In this document: piece by piece, positions 16,648 to 26,709 of the stretch
Position numbering within the stretch: the first letter of the stretch is position 1
Layout: each line of letters starts with the position of its first letter
Source: an uncultured Clostridia bacterium
GTDB lineage: Bacteria > Bacillota > Clostridia > TANB77 > CAG-508
DNA length: 64,000 bases
Reading direction: 5' to 3'
Assembly: GCA_944386325.1 (NCBI GenBank)
Contig: CALXAP010000009.1
Coordinates: forward strand, 1-64,000
Position numbers and translations under genes: made by a program
Notes under the pieces: model-generated
The model's database searches: none
Told to the model about the DNA's origin: nothing
What the model saw: the letters and a program-made list of their open reading frames with translations, nothing else

Positions 16648-18894
16648 ATGAAAATTATTTTAAAAAAATTTTCAAAACTTCTAATAGTAATTATTTTTAT
16701 TTTATTATTAGAAAATACAGTATATGCTTCTGAAAAAAAAGAAGGAATAGAGAGTTTTCCAGAAGACTATAGACCATATTTATATGAATTGAAAAATAGA
16801 CATCCTAATTGGAATTTCATTGCTTTATATACGAATTTAGATTGGAAATATGTAATAGATAATGAAAATATTTTTGGTAAGAATTTAGTACCAAAATCAT
16901 ATTCAGATGTTTGGAAAAATACAAAAGAAGGTGAATATAATGTAGAAGTAGATGCTGGATGGGTAGATTGTTCAAGAGCTGCTGTAGAATATGCAATGGA
17001 TCCAAGAAATTTTTTAAATGAAATAAGAATTTTTCAATTTGAAGAATTATCATATGATTCAAGAACAAATAATTTAGATAGTATAGAAAAAATTTTATAT
17101 GGAACAGAATTTTATAATAATATAGTTGAATATAGAAAGTCAGATGGTAGTTTAATAAGAACAGATAAAAAATATTCAGATGAAATATTAAGTGCAGCTA
17201 AAACTTCAGCTGTTAGCTCATATCACCTAGCTTCTAGAATAAAGCAAGAAGTTGGTCCTTTTTTGTCACATAGTTCTATTAGTGGGATTGTTCCAGGGTA
17301 TGAAGGATTATATAATTTTTATAATATAGGTGCAACAAGTTCATCAGAACCAATGGGAGCCATAATAAATGGTTTAAAATATGCAAGAGATGGAAAAGGT
17401 GCTAGCCAGAATGTAAAAGATAAATATAGAATACCATGGAATACTAAATCAATTGCTATAACAGGAGGAGGAATTTTTATTGGTGAAAGTTATATAAATA
17501 AAGGACAAAATAATATATATTTGCAGAAGTTTGATGTAAATGATGAAAAACCTGGTGATTTATTTTGGCATCAATATATGACAAATGTATTAGCACCTTA
17601 TAGTGAATCTTATTCAATATATAATGGATATAAGAAAAGTAATTTAATAGATAATATACCAATGAATTTTGTTATACCAGTATATGATAATATGCCTGAA
17701 ACTAGAGTAGAAAATTTAAATATTTCAAAAAGTGATTTTGTTCAAGACAATACAAATGTGTATGCAGATGTAAGTACAAGTTTAAATTTAAGAAATGGTC
17801 CAGGTACTTCATATGAAACATTATATTCTGTAAAATCAGGAGAAGTTATGAAAAGAATAGCAAAAGGAATACAATCAGGTGAAAGATGGGATAAGGTTGT
17901 TTTAAGTAATGGAATTACAGGATATGTATTTTCTTCATATGTCAAAGAAGTTGAAAAACCACAAATTACAAAAATAGAATTGAATTTAAGTAAAAATAAA
18001 ATAAACAAAGGTGAAAGAATTAATTTAGATGTAAAGATAATTCCAGAAGATGTGGTAGATTATAAATTAACATATAAATCAAACAATACTTCAGTAGCAC
18101 AAGTAAATCAAAATGGAGAAATTTTAGGTGTAGCTGGAGGAAAAACAAATATAGTTGTAATGGCAGAAAATGGGGTATCAAGTAGTATAGAAATTGAAGT
18201 AGTAAGTCAAGTAGAAGAAATTTTAGTAGATGTAGAAAATTTAACATTGCAAAAAGGAGAAAGTTATAAAATAAATACTTTATTGTATCCAAAAGATGCA
18301 AGTAATAAAGAAATAAAATATGAATCTTTAGATAATGATATAGCTATAATAGATAACAATGGAAATATAAATGCTATTTCAAATGGTGAGACTCAAATAA
18401 AAATTTCATCTGGTCAAATTGAAAAATTAATAGATATATTAGTAATAGATAAAATTGATACTAATGATTTAAATTTTAATAGTAATTTAAATATAGAAGC
18501 AAACATAATTACAGGTATTGATATAACAAAAAATACAGTTTTTGATATTAAAGATTTAATAAATACAAATTATGAAGTAAATATATATAACAAAGATAAT
18601 AAATTACTTTCAGAAAATGATTTAGTAGGAACAGGTTCATATATAAATATTTCAAATGAAGGAAATACAATAATAGAATATAAAGTTTTAATTTACGGAG
18701 ATGTTAATGGTGATGGGAAAATAAATAGTGTAGATTTATTAGTATTGCAAAGACATATCTTAGAAATTGAAAAATTCAATGGAATTTTCTTAAGAGCAGG
18801 TAATATTAATAAAAATGGAAAAAATCCATCTTCAATAGATTCTTTATTGATACAAAGACATATTTTAGACTTACAAAAAATAGAACAAAAATAA
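16648..18894 (+). CDS. Secreted glucosaminidase with SH3, Big_2 and dockerin-like domains
   Basis: A 748-residue cell-wall hydrolase. After a signal peptide (about 1-27) comes an N-acetylglucosaminidase region (about 150-330) with the putative catalytic Glu201 in RIKQEVG. An SH3b domain follows (about 370-433, LNLRNGPGTSYETLYSV), then two bacterial Ig-like group 2 domains (about 437-520 and 525-600). The C-terminus is dockerin-like, with a canonical calcium loop DVNGDGKINSVD near 685 and a degenerate second repeat ending QRHIL. It should act on peptidoglycan outside the cell and may dock to the cohesin-like proteins encoded on both sides. GGAGG precedes ATG 16648. Confidence 0.85.
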   Translation: MKIILKKFSKLLIVIIFILLLENTVYASEKKEGIESFPEDYRPYLYELKNRHPNWNFIALYTNLDWKYVIDNENIFGKNLVPKSYSDVWKNTKEGEYNVEVDAGWVDCSRAAVEYAMDPRNFLNEIRIFQFEELSYDSRTNNLDSIEKILYGTEFYNNIVEYRKSDGSLIRTDKKYSDEILSAAKTSAVSSYHLASRIKQEVGPFLSHSSISGIVPGYEGLYNFYNIGATSSSEPMGAIINGLKYARDGKGASQNVKDKYRIPWNTKSIAITGGGIFIGESYINKGQNNIYLQKFDVNDEKPGDLFWHQYMTNVLAPYSESYSIYNGYKKSNLIDNIPMNFVIPVYDNMPETRVENLNISKSDFVQDNTNVYADVSTSLNLRNGPGTSYETLYSVKSGEVMKRIAKGIQSGERWDKVVLSNGITGYVFSSYVKEVEKPQITKIELNLSKNKINKGERINLDVKIIPEDVVDYKLTYKSNNTSVAQVNQNGEILGVAGGKTNIVVMAENGVSSSIEIEVVSQVEEILVDVENLTLQKGESYKINTLLYPKDASNKEIKYESLDNDIAIIDNNGNINAISNGETQIKISSGQIEKLIDILVIDKIDTNDLNFNSNLNIEANIITGIDITKNTVFDIKDLINTNYEVNIYNKDNKLLSENDLVGTGSYINISNEGNTIIEYKVLIYGDVNGDGKINSVDLLVLQRHILEIEKFNGIFLRAGNINKNGKNPSSIDSLLIQRHILDLQKIEQK

Positions 18895-18907
18895 TGTGGA
18901 GGTATTA

Positions 18908-20143
18908 ATGAAACTAAACAAAATATTTTTTATAATTATATTTATATGCATAAGTATAAACACAACTTATACTTATGCAAAAACTAATATTACATTAGAA
19001 ACAATAGATGAAATAAATATTAATGAAGAATTTAATTTAGATATAAATATTTATGGGAATGATGTATATGCATTAACATTAAATATATTGTATGATAGTT
19101 CAAAAGTAGAGTTTATAGGTGATAATGATAATGTTGAAGTTTATGAAAATAAATTAATATATATGTGGTATGATGAAAGTGGTGGTACAAATCCAAAAAA
19201 AGATGAGAATGTAGTTAGTCTAAAGTTTAAGGTTATTGGAAGCGGAGAAATTAATTTTGGTTTAAATGGAGAAGTATATAATTTAGAAGGAGAAATTAGT
19301 GATATAAATTATATTGGAACTAGTATAAATATAAAAAATATAGAAAATATTGATGGGCAAAGTCTCGAGTTAGAAAATAGTAATAGTGTATTATTAAAAG
19401 AGCTAAGAATTAATTATGAAGGTATGAGTCCAGATTTTAATAAAAATATAGAAAATTATTATTTTGTAACTGAAGAAGATATTGATAATATTATTGTAGA
19501 GGCAGTACCAGAAAATATAAATGCAAATGTAAATATTAAAGGAAATGAAAATATACAAAAGGGTATAAATAAAATCGAGATAGAAGTTTATTATAAAGAT
19601 AATAAAAAAACATATACAATTTATGTTACAAAAACAGATAATATAGAACTTGCAAATGCAAATTTAGAAAATCTAGCTATAGATTCATATTTTTTAAATC
19701 CAGAGTTTAATGCAAATACTACTAATTATAATGTAGAAATAGCAAATGATATAGAAAAATTAAATATATTAGCTATTCCGCAAAATATAAATGCAAGTGT
19801 TAGTATTATTGGAAATGAAAATTTAAAAGAAGGAAAAAATAATATAAAAATTATAGTTACAGCACAAGATAAATTAACTAAAAAAGAATATTTATTAAAT
19901 ATTTATAAAAGAAATATAAGAGAAGAAATGGAATATGAAAATCAGCAAGAAATACAAGTTGAAAGATTAAGTGAATTACTAGAAGAAAATGTGGAAAACA
20001 ACACTGAGAATAGTGAAATTATTGAAAATGAAGATGAAAATATAAATAGACAAGAAAATAATAGATTTTTTATAATTATAATATATTTTATAGTATTATT
20101 AATAATTGTGGTTTTAAGTGTAATTAAAATTCGTGGCATGTGA
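18908..20143 (+). CDS. Membrane-anchored cohesin-like protein with cadherin-like repeats
   Basis: A 411-residue surface protein. ATG 18908 follows GTGGAGGT; the GTG at 18896 overlaps that site. It has a signal peptide (about 1-24), a cohesin-like domain (about 26-145, with the same SGGTNPKKDE loop as the LPXTG protein), two cadherin-like beta-sandwich repeats (about 155-250 and 255-335), an acidic linker and a C-terminal membrane span with a short basic end. No LPXTG is present, so it is held in the membrane rather than sorted. It lies 13 bases after the dockerin-bearing glucosaminidase. Confidence 0.82.
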   Translation: MKLNKIFFIIIFICISINTTYTYAKTNITLETIDEININEEFNLDINIYGNDVYALTLNILYDSSKVEFIGDNDNVEVYENKLIYMWYDESGGTNPKKDENVVSLKFKVIGSGEINFGLNGEVYNLEGEISDINYIGTSINIKNIENIDGQSLELENSNSVLLKELRINYEGMSPDFNKNIENYYFVTEEDIDNIIVEAVPENINANVNIKGNENIQKGINKIEIEVYYKDNKKTYTIYVTKTDNIELANANLENLAIDSYFLNPEFNANTTNYNVEIANDIEKLNILAIPQNINASVSIIGNENLKEGKNNIKIIVTAQDKLTKKEYLLNIYKRNIREEMEYENQQEIQVERLSELLEENVENNTENSEIIENEDENINRQENNRFFIIIIYFIVLLIIVVLSVIKIRGM

Positions 20144-20270
20144 TTTTGATATAATAATATTAAAATCTATAAAACCTAAAATAGAAAAAATCTAATAGAA
20201 TAAACGTAGGGGCGAACAGTGTTCGCCAGCACTACGAAGTTATTTCTTAAAAAATTTAATATATAATCTT
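20142..20270 (+). repeat. Deleted MITE terminus plus REP-like hairpin
   Basis: The left terminal repeat GATTTTGATATAATAATATT (20142-20161) is joined directly to AAAATC, so the MITE interior is missing. The usual downstream sequence follows, with hairpin core 20210-20228 (GGGCGAAC-AGT-GTTCGCCA). Confidence 0.75.
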
Positions 20271-20369
20271 AGTTGTGAAGAGTAATTTTGTTTTATTATA
20301 AGGTTGAAAAAATTTTATAATAATGGTATAAATAAAAAGAATATACTAGTTAAGAAAGAAGGATGTATA

Positions 20370-22112
20370 GTGGAAAAAAGATTTAAAAAATTTAAAAATC
20401 ATGAAATGGGAAATATAAAAAATTATAGAGAACTAGTAAATAGAGCAGTGGAAAAATACGGAGACAAAATTGCATTTAAAAATAAAATAGATATAAAAGG
20501 ACAAAAAGAATATGTTGAACATAGTTTTAAACAATATGGTCAAGATGTAAAATTTCTTGCTACATCTCTTTTAAATAGTGGGTTTAAAAATAAGAAAATA
20601 GCTTTAATAGGAAAAAATAGATATGAGTGGTGTGTGTCATATATGGCAGTAGCAACAGGAGGAATGACAATAATACCACTTGATAAATCTTTACCTGAAA
20701 TGGAAATTAGATCTTTAATAAAGAGAAGTAAAGCTGATTGTATTATTTTTGATAGAAAATATATTGATATCATGAAAAGAATGAAACAGGAAAGCGATAA
20801 TAATTTAATTATGTATATATGTATGGATGATATTAATGAGAGCGAAATATTATATTTTGGAGATTTAATAGAAGAAGGTAGAAAATTAGTTAAAGATGGT
20901 GATATGAGCTATGATGGTATTAAAGTAGATGAAGAGGGAATGACTATTATGTTATTTACATCTGGAACTACTTCTATATCTAAAGCTGTAATGCTATCTC
21001 AAAGAAATATTTGTTCAAATGTTAATGCAATGCCACATTTTGTATTAATGTATGAAACAGATACATTATTATCTTTTTTACCAATACATCATACATTTGA
21101 ATGTACAATATCATTTTTATATGGATGCCTTTATTGTGGTGCTACTTTAGCATTTTGTGATGGATTAAAATATATTGTTGAAAATTTAAAAGAATATAAT
21201 GTAACAGTTTTTGTTGCAGTTCCATTAATGTTAGAAAAAATGTACAAAAAAATACTTACTAGTATAGATAAAATGGGAAAAAGAAAACTAATTAATACAA
21301 TGACACATATAACCAATCTATTAAATAGTGTACATATAGATATTAGAAGGAAAGTTTATAAACAAATTTTAGATAATTTAGGTGGAAAATTAAGATTAGT
21401 ATTATATGGTGGGGCACCAATGGAAAAAAGTACTGTTATAGGCCTTTCAAGTTTTGGTATAAATATGGTTCAGGGATATGGATTAACAGAAACATCACCA
21501 GTAATATCTGCTGAAACTGATTTTTATAAAAGACCTGGTTCAAGTGGATTAATTATGGTTAATGATGAGGTAAAAATTGATTCACCTAACGAAGATGGAA
21601 TAGGAGAAATTGTAGTTAAAGGTCCAAATGTAATGCTTGGATATTATGAAAATGAAGAAGAGACTAGAAAGGTTTTAAAAGATGGCTGGTTTTATACGGG
21701 AGATTTAGGAAAATTTGATAAAGATGGATTTTTATATTTAACAGGAAGAAAAAAAGAAGTAATAGTATTAAAAAATGGAAAGAATGTTTATCCTCAAGAA
21801 ATTGAATTTTTAATTAGTAAATTAGATATAGTAGATGAATGTATAGTATATGGAAAACCAACAGATAATAATGATTACATAGTTTCAGCTAAAATTGTTT
21901 ACAATGAAGAAGAAATGAAAAAATTATATCCAGAAAAACAAAAAAATGATTATTATGATATAATATGGGATATAATAAAAAATGTTATAAATAGTAATAT
22001 GCCTAATTATAAACATATTAAAGAAATTATTGTTACAAATGAACCATTAATAAAAACAACAACACAGAAGATAAAAAGATCAGAAGAATTAAAGAAAATT
22101 GGAATAAAATAA
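20370..22112 (+). CDS. AMP-forming long-chain acyl-CoA synthetase-like protein
   Basis: A 580-residue ANL-superfamily ligase that activates a carboxylic acid, probably a fatty acid, with ATP and CoA. GTG 20370 follows AAGAAGGA; an in-frame TTG at 20304 would add 22 residues. Motifs are the P-loop LFTSGTTSISK (the Gly-Pro of the usual TSGTTGxPK is replaced), GYGLTETSP, FYTGDLG and TGRKKEVIVLKNGKNVYP. The C-terminal Lys in TTTQKIKR matches the catalytic position. It is monocistronic and bounded upstream by a dispersed repeat. Confidence 0.88.
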   Translation: MEKRFKKFKNHEMGNIKNYRELVNRAVEKYGDKIAFKNKIDIKGQKEYVEHSFKQYGQDVKFLATSLLNSGFKNKKIALIGKNRYEWCVSYMAVATGGMTIIPLDKSLPEMEIRSLIKRSKADCIIFDRKYIDIMKRMKQESDNNLIMYICMDDINESEILYFGDLIEEGRKLVKDGDMSYDGIKVDEEGMTIMLFTSGTTSISKAVMLSQRNICSNVNAMPHFVLMYETDTLLSFLPIHHTFECTISFLYGCLYCGATLAFCDGLKYIVENLKEYNVTVFVAVPLMLEKMYKKILTSIDKMGKRKLINTMTHITNLLNSVHIDIRRKVYKQILDNLGGKLRLVLYGGAPMEKSTVIGLSSFGINMVQGYGLTETSPVISAETDFYKRPGSSGLIMVNDEVKIDSPNEDGIGEIVVKGPNVMLGYYENEEETRKVLKDGWFYTGDLGKFDKDGFLYLTGRKKEVIVLKNGKNVYPQEIEFLISKLDIVDECIVYGKPTDNNDYIVSAKIVYNEEEMKKLYPEKQKNDYYDIIWDIIKNVINSNMPNYKHIKEIIVTNEPLIKTTTQKIKRSEELKKIGIK

Positions 22113-22184
22113 TTAATATGTGAAGCTGTATATATTCTTTAACTTATGGTAATAATACTAATATATGTAATTAAGGAGATATAT

Positions 22185-22682
22185 ATGGCTTTTATTGGCG
22201 TTATTACTTCTAAAAGAGGTGAAGAAGCATCAAAGAAAGTTTTTATAAATTTGTTTAATGAAAATATAATCAAAAAAATAAATGTTATAATAATAAATGA
22301 ATCAAATATAGACAATATGAAAAATGTACTTTTTGAAACAATAGTAATAAACGAAGATAATTCACTTATAAGAAATAAAATGGAATCATTAAAACAGATT
22401 TTATCAAGATGTAAATTTTTAATATTAAATTCCGATATGGACATAAATTTAGAAAGTATTTATAAATTAAAGCTTACTGTAATAACTTATGGGCTTAATT
22501 TAAAGTCTACAGTTACAGCATCAAGTATTGAAGATGAAAAACTTCAAATATGTATACAAAGAAGTATAAAAAATATATATAATAAAATTATTGAGCCAAA
22601 AGAAATGTATATAAATGCAAATAAAAATGATGTTTATAGAGTTATGGAACAATGTATTTTAGAGATTCTTTATAGAAAATAA
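22185..22682 (+). CDS. Conserved-looking hypothetical protein
   Basis: A 165-residue cytoplasmic protein. ATG 22185 follows AAGGAG; the longer reading from 22146 lacks a ribosome site. It shows alternating strands and helices and a VITYGLNLKSTVTASS segment that recalls a Mur-ligase-like strand motif, but no ATP site is visible. I do not recognise its function. Confidence 0.65.
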   Translation: MAFIGVITSKRGEEASKKVFINLFNENIIKKINVIIINESNIDNMKNVLFETIVINEDNSLIRNKMESLKQILSRCKFLILNSDMDINLESIYKLKLTVITYGLNLKSTVTASSIEDEKLQICIQRSIKNIYNKIIEPKEMYINANKNDVYRVMEQCILEILYRK

Positions 22683-22767
22683 TTGATTAACATAATATAA
22701 AAATACTGAAATATGAGTAATTGTTGGTAAAAAGTATAAAAAATTACAAAAAAATAAACTTTTTATG

Positions 22768-22796
22768 TAGACAAAAACGGAAAAAGATGGTATAAT
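22768..22796 (+). promoter_or_regulatory. Promoter of the ssb-like gene
   Basis: TAGACA (22768-22773), 17 bases, TATAAT (22791-22796). Confidence 0.6.
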
Positions 22797-22884
22797 CAAA
22801 AAAGTGAATTGGAATTTAATTATTCTAAAGCAAAAGCATTATGAATAAACTACAATAGATAAATATAATTAAGGAGGAAAAATT

Positions 22885-23586
22885 GTGAATATGGATACAA
22901 ATTATTTAGATAATAACTACTTAGTTTTAGTAGGAAAAGTAGCCAATGAGAAAAAGTTCAGCCATGAGGTTTATGGAGAAAGATTTTACTTATTTAATAT
23001 TGAAGTACCACGTTTAAGTGGGGTATCTGACATAATACCAATAACAGTTTCTGAAAGATTAATATCAGGTATAGATATTAGTATAGGAAACAAAATATTA
23101 ATTAAAGGTCAGTTTAGATCTTATAACACATATGAAAATGGCAAAAATAAACTTGTACTTACTGTTTTTGCAAAAGATGTTATTGCAGGAGAAGATATAA
23201 AAGAAGAAGAAGAGGAGCTAAAAAAAGAATCTATTTCAAATGAAGTTACACTTATAGGATATATATGCAAAAAGCCTATTTATAGACAAACACCTTTTAA
23301 AAGAGAAATTGCAGATATTTTGTTAGCTGTAAATAGAGCATATAATAAATCAGACTATATTCCATGTATCGCATGGGGAAGAAATGCAAGATTTTGCCAA
23401 AACATTGAAGTTGGAACATGTGTTAAAATTGTTGGTAGAGTTCAATCTAGAGTGTATGAGAAAAAATTAGAAGATGGAACTGTTCAAGAAAGAGTAGCAT
23501 ATGAAGTTTCTGTTGGTAGTATGGAGATAATTGATGAAGATAATAAAGAGAATAATGTTTTAGAGGAAAATAAAGAGGCTATATAG
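22885..23586 (+). CDS. Single-stranded DNA-binding protein-like, two OB folds
   Basis: A 233-residue protein with two SSB-type OB domains (about 8-105 and 112-215). The second has the typical GYICKKPIYRQTPF, ADILLAVNR and IPCIAWGRNA pattern. It starts at GTG 22885 behind AAGGAGG and ends in an acidic tail, a common SSB partner-binding feature. The doubled OB layout differs from the standard one-OB SSB; such proteins occur in clostridia upstream of rplI/dnaB. The role in replication is inferred from the fold and from dnaB downstream. Confidence 0.8.
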   Translation: MNMDTNYLDNNYLVLVGKVANEKKFSHEVYGERFYLFNIEVPRLSGVSDIIPITVSERLISGIDISIGNKILIKGQFRSYNTYENGKNKLVLTVFAKDVIAGEDIKEEEEELKKESISNEVTLIGYICKKPIYRQTPFKREIADILLAVNRAYNKSDYIPCIAWGRNARFCQNIEVGTCVKIVGRVQSRVYEKKLEDGTVQERVAYEVSVGSMEIIDEDNKENNVLEENKEAI

Positions 23587-23590
23587 ATAA

Positions 23591-23640
23591 AAAATAAAAC
23601 CTGAAATATATTTTTATATTTCAGGTTTTATTTTTTATCT
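23591..23640 (+). terminator. Strong terminator after ssb-like gene
   Basis: A stem of about 18 bp containing AAAACCTGAAATA and its complement is followed by TTTTTT. Both flanks are A/T runs, so it may act in both directions. Confidence 0.85.
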
Positions 23641-23667
23641 ATAATAAGATTAGATATTATGCAATAA

Positions 23668-23700
23668 GAATTTGATATAATAATATTTCATAAATTTTTT
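23668..23700 (+). repeat. Fragment of the MITE left end
   Basis: TTTGATATAATAATATTTCATAAATTTTT matches the first 30 or so bases of the 201-bp element at 47144, without the rest. Confidence 0.6.
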
Positions 23701-23768
23701 ATTTGTTTTATATTTAAATAAATCTAATAATATTGTATAATATACGAAGAATAATAGGAGGGACGAAT

Positions 23769-24215
23769 ATGAAGGTAATATTATTACAAGATATAAAAGG
23801 TGTAGGAAAAAAAGATGAAATTATAAATGCAAGTGATGGATATGCTAGAAATTTCTTATTTCCAAAGAAGATGGCTATTCCTGCAGATGAAGGGAACATG
23901 GCAAGATTGCAATCAAAAAAAGATTCACAAGAATATAAAAAAGAATTAGAAAGAAAAGATGCAAAACAAGTAAAAAGTAAAATTGAAAATATAGTTTTAG
24001 AAATAAAAGTAAAAGCAGGAGAAAATGGAAAAATCTTTGGAGGAGTAACAAGTAAAGAAATTTCAGAAGAATTAAAAAACAAATATGATATAAAAGTTGA
24101 TAAAAAGAAAGTAATGCTAAAGGAAACAATAAAAACCTTGGGAAGGTTTAATATCGAAATAAAACTATATGAGGATATAACTGCAAATTTAGTTTTACAA
24201 ATTAATGCAATGTAA
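23769..24215 (+). CDS. rplI: 50S ribosomal protein L9
   Basis: A 148-residue L9 of normal length. ATG 23769 follows AGGAGGG. The N-terminal rRNA-binding domain shows MKVILLQDIKGVGKK and GYARNFLFPKKMA. A long connecting helix and the C-terminal domain (LKETIKTLGRFNIEIKLY) follow. It starts the rplI-dnaB-tilS block. Confidence 0.96.
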   Translation: MKVILLQDIKGVGKKDEIINASDGYARNFLFPKKMAIPADEGNMARLQSKKDSQEYKKELERKDAKQVKSKIENIVLEIKVKAGENGKIFGGVTSKEISEELKNKYDIKVDKKKVMLKETIKTLGRFNIEIKLYEDITANLVLQINAM

Positions 24216-24248
24216 ATGTTATAACTAGTATTAATAGGAGGAGTAATA

Positions 24249-25586
24249 ATGGATATAGGAAAAATACCACCAAGTGATATAGAAGCAGAACAAGCAATTT
24301 TGGGTTCTATGTTAACAGATAAAGATTCTGTTATGTCAGCAATAGAAGTATTAAAACCAGATGATTTTTATAGAGAAGATAATAAAGCAATATATGAAGC
24401 TATATGCAATTTGTATAGTAGATCAGAACCTATAGATATTATTACTGTAAAATCAGAATTAGTTGCAAATGGCAAGTTTGAAAATGTAGGTGGATTAGAG
24501 TATTTGGCAATCTTACCAGACAAAGTACCTACAACTGCAAATGTTGAGCAATATATAAAAATAGTTGAAGAAAAATCTTTACTTAGAAATTTAATAAGGA
24601 CTGCAAATGAGATAATCACATTGGGATATAGCCAAACAGAAGAAGTTGAAGACATAATGGATATGGCAGAAAGAAAAATATTTGACTTATTAAAAGAAAG
24701 AAGTAAAACTACATATACACCAATTAAAGATGTATTAGTAGAAACATTTGCACAAATCGAAAGATTATATAATAAAAGTGATGTAATAACAGGTATTCCA
24801 ACCGGTTTTATCGAATTGGACTATAAGACAGCAGGATTACACAATTCAGATTTAATATTAGTTGCTGCAAGACCTGCAATGGGAAAATCAGCATTTGTAA
24901 TTAATATTGCATCTAATGCAGCTATAAGAGCAAAAGTTCCTGTTGTTATATTCAATTTAGAAATGTCTAAAGAGCAAGTTGCAAATAGAATTTTATGTAG
25001 TGAGGCTATGGTAGATAGCAATAAAATTAGAACAGGAAAAATAGAAGAAGAAGATTGGACAAAATTAGCTGGAGCTTTAGGACCTATTTCAGATGCACCA
25101 ATATATATAGATGATACACCAGGTATTTCAATAATGGAAATAAGAGCAAAATGTAGGAAATTAAAACTAGAGAAAAATATAGGTTTAATAATAATAGATT
25201 ATCTACAATTAGTTTCAGCAAGTGGAAAAAGAAATTCAAGTCGTGAGCAAGAAATTTCAGAAATTAGTAGATCTTTAAAAATATTAGCAAAAGAATTAAA
25301 TGTTCCAGTTATTGCATTATCACAATTATCAAGGGCACCAGAACAAAGAAAAGACGATCATAGACCTATTTTATCAGATTTAAGAGAATCAGGAGCTATT
25401 GAGCAGGATGCTGATATTGTTATGTTCTTATATAGAGATGACTATTATAATGAAAATAGTGAGGATAAAAATATTGCAGAAGTAATACTTGCAAAACATA
25501 GAGGTGGATCAACTGGTACTGTAAAATTAGCTTGGCTTGGAAATTATACCAAGTTTGCTAATTTAGAAAGAAGGTATCAGGATTAA
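24249..25586 (+). CDS. dnaB: Replicative DNA helicase DnaB
   Basis: A 445-residue hexameric helicase that unwinds DNA at the replication fork. The N-terminal domain (about 1-110, PPSDIEAEQAILGSML) is typical. The RecA-like domain has Walker A ARPAMGKSA near 206-214, Walker B LIIIDYLQL near 315, and arginine finger/Q-loop motifs around SQLSRAPEQR and HRPILSDLRESG. It starts at ATG 24249 behind AGGAGGAG. The stop codon abuts the tilS start, so the two are translated together. Confidence 0.97.
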   Translation: MDIGKIPPSDIEAEQAILGSMLTDKDSVMSAIEVLKPDDFYREDNKAIYEAICNLYSRSEPIDIITVKSELVANGKFENVGGLEYLAILPDKVPTTANVEQYIKIVEEKSLLRNLIRTANEIITLGYSQTEEVEDIMDMAERKIFDLLKERSKTTYTPIKDVLVETFAQIERLYNKSDVITGIPTGFIELDYKTAGLHNSDLILVAARPAMGKSAFVINIASNAAIRAKVPVVIFNLEMSKEQVANRILCSEAMVDSNKIRTGKIEEEDWTKLAGALGPISDAPIYIDDTPGISIMEIRAKCRKLKLEKNIGLIIIDYLQLVSASGKRNSSREQEISEISRSLKILAKELNVPVIALSQLSRAPEQRKDDHRPILSDLRESGAIEQDADIVMFLYRDDYYNENSEDKNIAEVILAKHRGGSTGTVKLAWLGNYTKFANLERRYQD

Positions 25587-26594
25587 ATGTTAGAAATAGA
25601 AAAGCAAGTATTAAATACTATAAATAAATATAATTTAATTGAGGAAAATGATAAAATAATTGTGGCTGTTTCTGGTGGACCAGATTCGATGTGTTTGTTA
25701 GATATATTATACAATTTTAAGATTAATAATATAAAAAAATATGAATTATATGTAGCACATGTTAATCATTGTATAAGAAAAAAAGCAATAGATGATGAAG
25801 AATATGTTAAAAAATATTGTGAAGATAAAAATTTACCATGTTATATAAAAAGAATTGATGTAAATAAATTAGCAAGTGATAATAAAAAAGGTTTAGAAGA
25901 AACAGGAAGAAAAGTAAGATATACTTTTTTTGAAGAATTATATAATAAATTAAGTGCAAATAAGATTGCAATTGCACATAATAATAATGATAATGCAGAA
26001 ACTGTTTTGATGAATATTATTAGAGGAACAGGAATTGTGGGTTTAAATGGTATAGTTCCAATTAGAGATAATAAATATATTAGACCAATTATTGAATGTG
26101 ATAGAACAAAAATAGAAGAATATTGTAAAATAAATAATATAATACCAAGAATAGATGAAACTAATAAGGTAAATGATTATACAAGGAATAAAATAAGAAA
26201 TATTTGTATACCATATATAAAAGAGGAGTTAAATTCAAATATTATAAATAATTTGAAAAGATTATCTGATATAGCAAGAGAAGAAAATGAATATATAAAT
26301 AAAATTATATATGAAAATTATAATAAAATAAAAATAGAAGAAAATGATAAAAATATAGTAGTTGATTTAAAAGAGTTTAATAAATTAGATATTTTTATTA
26401 GAAAAAAAATGATATTTTATATTATTGGTTTATTACTTGGAAGTCCTACGGGAATAAGTAAAATACATATAGATGATATAATAAAAATGTGTGAAAAAAA
26501 TATAGGAAATAAGTATTTGACACCAAATAAAAGTGTAAAAATTTTACTAAAAAACAAAAAAATTTTTTTCCTTATTAATACTAACCTTCCGTAA
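25587..26594 (+). CDS. tilS: tRNA(Ile)-lysidine synthase
   Basis: A 335-residue enzyme that converts C34 of the CAU-anticodon tRNA-Ile to lysidine. The ATP pyrophosphatase loop is VAVSGGPDSMCLL (about 29-41). ARNDNAET-like and RIDETN segments support the family. It lacks the long C-terminal extension of the E. coli enzyme, as in compact Gram-positive forms. ATG 25587 directly follows the dnaB stop; tilS upstream of ftsH is a typical Firmicutes order. Confidence 0.93.
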   Translation: MLEIEKQVLNTINKYNLIEENDKIIVAVSGGPDSMCLLDILYNFKINNIKKYELYVAHVNHCIRKKAIDDEEYVKKYCEDKNLPCYIKRIDVNKLASDNKKGLEETGRKVRYTFFEELYNKLSANKIAIAHNNNDNAETVLMNIIRGTGIVGLNGIVPIRDNKYIRPIIECDRTKIEEYCKINNIIPRIDETNKVNDYTRNKIRNICIPYIKEELNSNIINNLKRLSDIAREENEYINKIIYENYNKIKIEENDKNIVVDLKEFNKLDIFIRKKMIFYIIGLLLGSPTGISKIHIDDIIKMCEKNIGNKYLTPNKSVKILLKNKKIFFLINTNLP

Positions 26595-26709
26595 GAAAGT
26601 ATTGATATATCTGAGTTTAAGGAAAAAAATCTTTCAATAAATATATTGCAATGTAAATGTAAATATGCTATATTGTAATTTGTTAGTATAAATAGCAAGG
26701 AGGATTACT

